The notes beneath the pieces were generated by a model that was not told where the DNA came from, searched no databases, and saw nothing but the letters and a program-made list of their open reading frames with translations. DNA of 64,000 bases from Monilinia fructicola (lineage: Eukaryota; Ascomycota; Leotiomycetes; Helotiales; Sclerotiniaceae), in assembly GCA_008692225.1 (NCBI GenBank), contig VICG01000014.1, positions 930,001-994,000 of the forward strand, read 5' to 3'. The position numbers and the translations under genes were made by a program. Shown here in pieces: positions 60,886-64,000 of this stretch. The stretch's first letter is position 1; every line of letters starts with the position of its first letter.

Positions 60886-62963
60886 ATGGCAGACGCAGAG
60901 GAGAAGGCAAAGGCGGAAAAGCTTGCTGCGGCTAAGAAGAGGGTACGTTGCTAATCTTGTTCTTTTACTGTTTTATTTGTGCTGTGATGTGGGAATTAAT
61001 GGATAGGGGATGAGGTTTGGGGGAAGGCTTGAGGGGGGATGTTTGGAGGAAATGCTTGAGAGGTACATGTTAAGGATAGTTACTGATGTTTTCATGGGAG
61101 AATACAGGTCGAGGAAATGAAGAAGAAGAAGGCGAAGAAGGCGGGAGGGAAGAAAGAGGAGAAGACGGATGCTGGAGCTGGGGCTGAAGCTTCGAAGAAG
61201 GAAGAAACACCCGAGGCAACTGCTGAAGTAGCAGTTGAGACGACCGAGACGACTGCTGAAGTGCCCCTCGAAGCTCCTATTGAATCTCCAACCCCAGCTT
61301 CTGCTGAATCACCAATTGCCCAAGACGAGACAAAAGCCGAAGAAGGAAATCAGGTAAAGTCTGCGGAAATCTCAGAGAACAGAGATGAGGAGGAGAAGGT
61401 ATCGGAACTCAATTCAGCTTCGAGGCATGGAAGATCTCCCTCGCTATCCGTGCAATCGAAATTGAGGTCATCTTCCTTTAGACAGGCTTCCGGGCCTCTT
61501 TCACCAGAAATTGCTTTTAGTCCTAGCGGTGATACGGCACCAGATATTTACAGGAAACAAGCCTTAAGGATTGAGGATTTGGAAAGGGAGAACAGGAGAT
61601 TGAGTAAAGAGGCGGTAGATTCGGAGAAGAGGTGGAAGAAGGCGGAGGAAGAATTAGAAGATTTGAGGGAAGCAGATGGGGAGTCTACAAAGGGGGAGAA
61701 GAGTACGGGTGCTGCATCTTCGGAGGAAGTGGAGAAGTTGGTAAGTTCCGTGACGGAAAAATAGTATGAGATTGTCATGAGGCTAATTGAATCTTGTAGC
61801 GGTCAGAAATCGCGGCGCTCCAACGACAGAATACACAACTTCAAGTTTCATCCTTGAGAAAACATGGATCTTCGCCTTCAATATCAGTGCCACCATCGGA
61901 TCTGGAAGCCGAGTTACGTTCCAAATCTTCAACAATCGAGTCTATGGAAATCGAGATATCTAATCTTCGGGCACAGCTCGAGCGTGTTGCATCAGGATCA
62001 TCCGTGGAGAAAGAACAGATAGCTGCTCTTGAGGATAAACTAGCTAGAAGTGAAAAATCGGCTGCGAATGCGCAACGTGAATTGGGAGACTTGAAAAAGA
62101 ACCTCGAGCGAACAACTGAGAAGGCTGTCAAGGAAGGTAGTGAACGCATTTCCGCGGAAACAAAATTACGTACGTTGGAAAGGGAGGCAGAGGAGGCTAA
62201 GGCGCACAGCGATGAACTCCAGAAGAAAGTAGATGCGCTTGAAAAGAAGGTTTCTACACTTACGACTCTTCATAAGGAGCACGATGCACGGTCGCAAGCT
62301 CAGAAGAAAGAACGGGAACGAGTGGAGAAGGAAGCATCGGATCTCAAAAACCGTCTAGCAAGTGTGGAAAATGAGAATTCACGTTTGAAGGAAGAGGGAG
62401 AAAGATTGAAGAAGCGAGACGCACAGGGAATTGATGATGATGGGGTTGATGAATTGGAGAATGAGGAGAGACAGAGATTGGAAAGAAAGGTTAGGGATCT
62501 AGAGGCGGAAGTACATGAGTTGAGAAGTGGAGTTTGGAGGGATCGCAGAAGGGAAATGGAGGGTGGAGGGGTTGATGTGATTACGAGTCCGGGAGCAAGG
62601 TTCACAGACGTAGATTTGGGTGGTGGGGGTGGAAGTCCTCACACTAGAAAGGGTGGAGTTTTGCACCAAGGAAAGGGAATTGGAGATTATTTGACCAGTG
62701 GCTTCAATGCTATTACTGGAGGGACAGCACCAATAGGACATGGAGGGGCACAAGATGATGATGATGAATTGTTAGGTGACGACGATCTCTTGGAGTTTGA
62801 CGAGGAAGCATTTAGAAAAGCTCAACAGGAGGAGGCGATGAAGAGAATAGAGAGGGTTAAGGAGATTAAGAGGGGATTGAAGGACTGGGAAGGTTGGAGA
62901 TTAGATCTGGTGGAGAATAGGAGGGCCGGGGGCGAGGGAGTCGGAGAGATTTTTGAAATTTAG
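60886..62963 (+). CDS. Long coiled-coil protein, golgin-like (fungal "M protein repeat" type)
   Basis: Three exons (60886-60942, 61108-61740, 61800-62963) give 617 aa. It starts MADAEEKAKAEKLAAAKKRV followed by a Lys-rich then Glu/Thr/Pro-rich acidic stretch to about residue 110. Long heptad-repeat coiled coils run from about 165 to 480 (for example RIEDLERENRRLSKEAVDSE; ELEDLREAD; ERKVRDLEAEVHELRSGVWR). A short block GIGDYLTSGFNAITG and an acidic DDDELLGDDDLLEFDEEAF follow. The C-terminus is EAMKRIERVKEIKRGLKDWE then GWRLDLVENRR. Layout matches fungal Golgi-associated coiled-coil proteins; a tethering role is inferred from architecture only. Intron 1 (165 nt) follows the 57-nt first exon. 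No defects. Confidence 0.85.
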
Positions 62964-63563
62964 TCTAGCAAGGTGATGAAAAAGAAAATCGAAAAGGGGA
63001 TGAGAAGCGGTAGAAATGTTGATAGCATCCGGCAAGAGGTGTATGGATCAACAAGTGCAATTGTAAGACTAGTAGTATAGTACGATACAGCAACTGATGC
63101 TCGCCAGACTTCACGTTAACGTATAACAATCTTCCAGTAAGCATCCCGATACAAAAACCCCTACACGCGCCAGCGCCAAAGCCTCGAAAATACAACTCCC
63201 AACACGCGATTTAGAAACTTGATTATGCCCCCCATTCGGTCATTCGGTCATTCATTCACACATCCATCATAACAGAATACAGACTGAATACCTACCTACT
63301 CGCTTGCACCCCCAACCCGGAATCCTCAATATGTACCTCTCCTCTCCTCCCTCCCTCCCTACTTACCTTCCTACTTACCTTCCCCACGTATTCCAATCGC
63401 CCGCCCAACATCTGTACATTCATCCCGCCCTCTCTGCTTTCCTGGATGACTGCGAATGAATAAGCGAATGGATGTATGTATGCATGCATTAGACGAGATG
63501 ATGTTATTTATCGATGGGATTTGATGTTGTTTAATAGCTATCTCTTTCGCCATTGGATTGGTG

Positions 63564-63565
63564 GG

Positions 63566-63594
<29 letters not shown>
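63564..63594. repeat. TATG tetranucleotide microsatellite
   Basis: About eight perfect units. Confidence 0.85.
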
Positions 63595-63596
<2 letters not shown>

Positions 63597-63777
63597 GTCC
63601 ACGGGTAAGTAAGTCAGGAGGTAGTTCTATTCGATATAGAGATGGGATGGGATGGGATAGATTGGAGTAATTACCTATTAGGTAGATACCTAGGTGGGTA
63701 GGTAACTAAAACCATGAGATTCATTTGATGTTTCGCAGTCGAGAAGTGTTTACTCTTACGTGAAGATTTATGTTCGT

Positions 63778-63814
63778 CCTCTTCTCTTCTCTTCTCTTCT
63801 CTTCTCTTCTCTTC
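63778..63814. repeat. CTTCT pentanucleotide microsatellite
   Basis: About seven perfect units. Confidence 0.85.
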
Positions 63815-64000
63815 ACAGTTATTTCAGATCTTCTCTTTTCCCTTTCAAAAGATTTTGGGGGTTTTTTGAGATGTGGAATTCAATTCTATCCTGGTTTACT
63901 CCCGTCCTATACCGTTCCGTTCCGTTGCGTCCCTTTCCCTCCCTTCCCATGACTTTGATATCATCCAACACCTTCCACACGCTGCAGCCCAACCAAAATC

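Larger units (their letters stand above)
62964..64000. other. Intergenic to window end
   Basis: No gene. Contains TATG (63564-63594) and CTTCT (63778-63814) microsatellites. Confidence 0.5.

Overview
The window is nuclear DNA of a filamentous ascomycete. Most introns are 46-60 nt with GT(A/G)(A/T)GT donors and a CTAAC-type branch site just before the acceptor. There is one dispersed 5S rRNA gene, AT-rich blocks that look RIP-mutated, and many long microsatellite-bearing spacers. The protein families fit Pezizomycotina. A Leotiomycete of the Sclerotiniaceae (Botrytis/Sclerotinia-like) is my best guess from recall, not from any search. Gene density is low, with about 18 supportable genes in 64 kb.

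Layout. 1-7.6 kb: 3' end of a Rix7-type AAA ATPase, a GC-rich hypothetical gene, and a large Ser-rich protein on the minus strand. 7.6-18 kb: gene-poor, with an AT-rich island, a GACTGGCT minisatellite, a small conserved hypothetical gene carrying three single-base indels, and a remnant of a nucleoside-monophosphate kinase. 18-23 kb: a coiled-coil/Cys-rich gene, RRP7, a 233-bp MITE and the meiotic recombinase DMC1, then 5S rRNA at 23.5 kb. 26.7-27.6 kb: a CBM48-like protein. 33.3-45 kb is the densest part: an RGS membrane protein, a Cys-rich membrane protein, a peroxisomal acyl-CoA oxidase ending in SKL, SNU13 and the V-ATPase proteolipid VMA3. 45.6-53 kb: a carboxymuconolactone-decarboxylase-like protein and a bZIP factor. 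55.9-63 kb: transketolase, an unrecognised gene with frame problems, and a long coiled-coil (golgin-like) protein.

The genes are mostly unrelated housekeeping functions: ribosome biogenesis (RIX7, RRP7, SNU13, 5S), meiosis (DMC1), peroxisomal beta-oxidation, vacuolar acidification and the pentose phosphate pathway. I see no biosynthetic cluster, CRISPR, virus or other dedicated system.

The most notable pattern is that at least seven otherwise good gene models are broken by 1-2 base indels, nearly all in short G/C runs or AG dinucleotide repeats, plus one lost splice acceptor in DMC1. Other genes (transketolase, VMA3, acyl-CoA oxidase, RRP7, SNU13) are perfectly intact. Assembly error is the simplest reading; real decay cannot be excluded from sequence alone.
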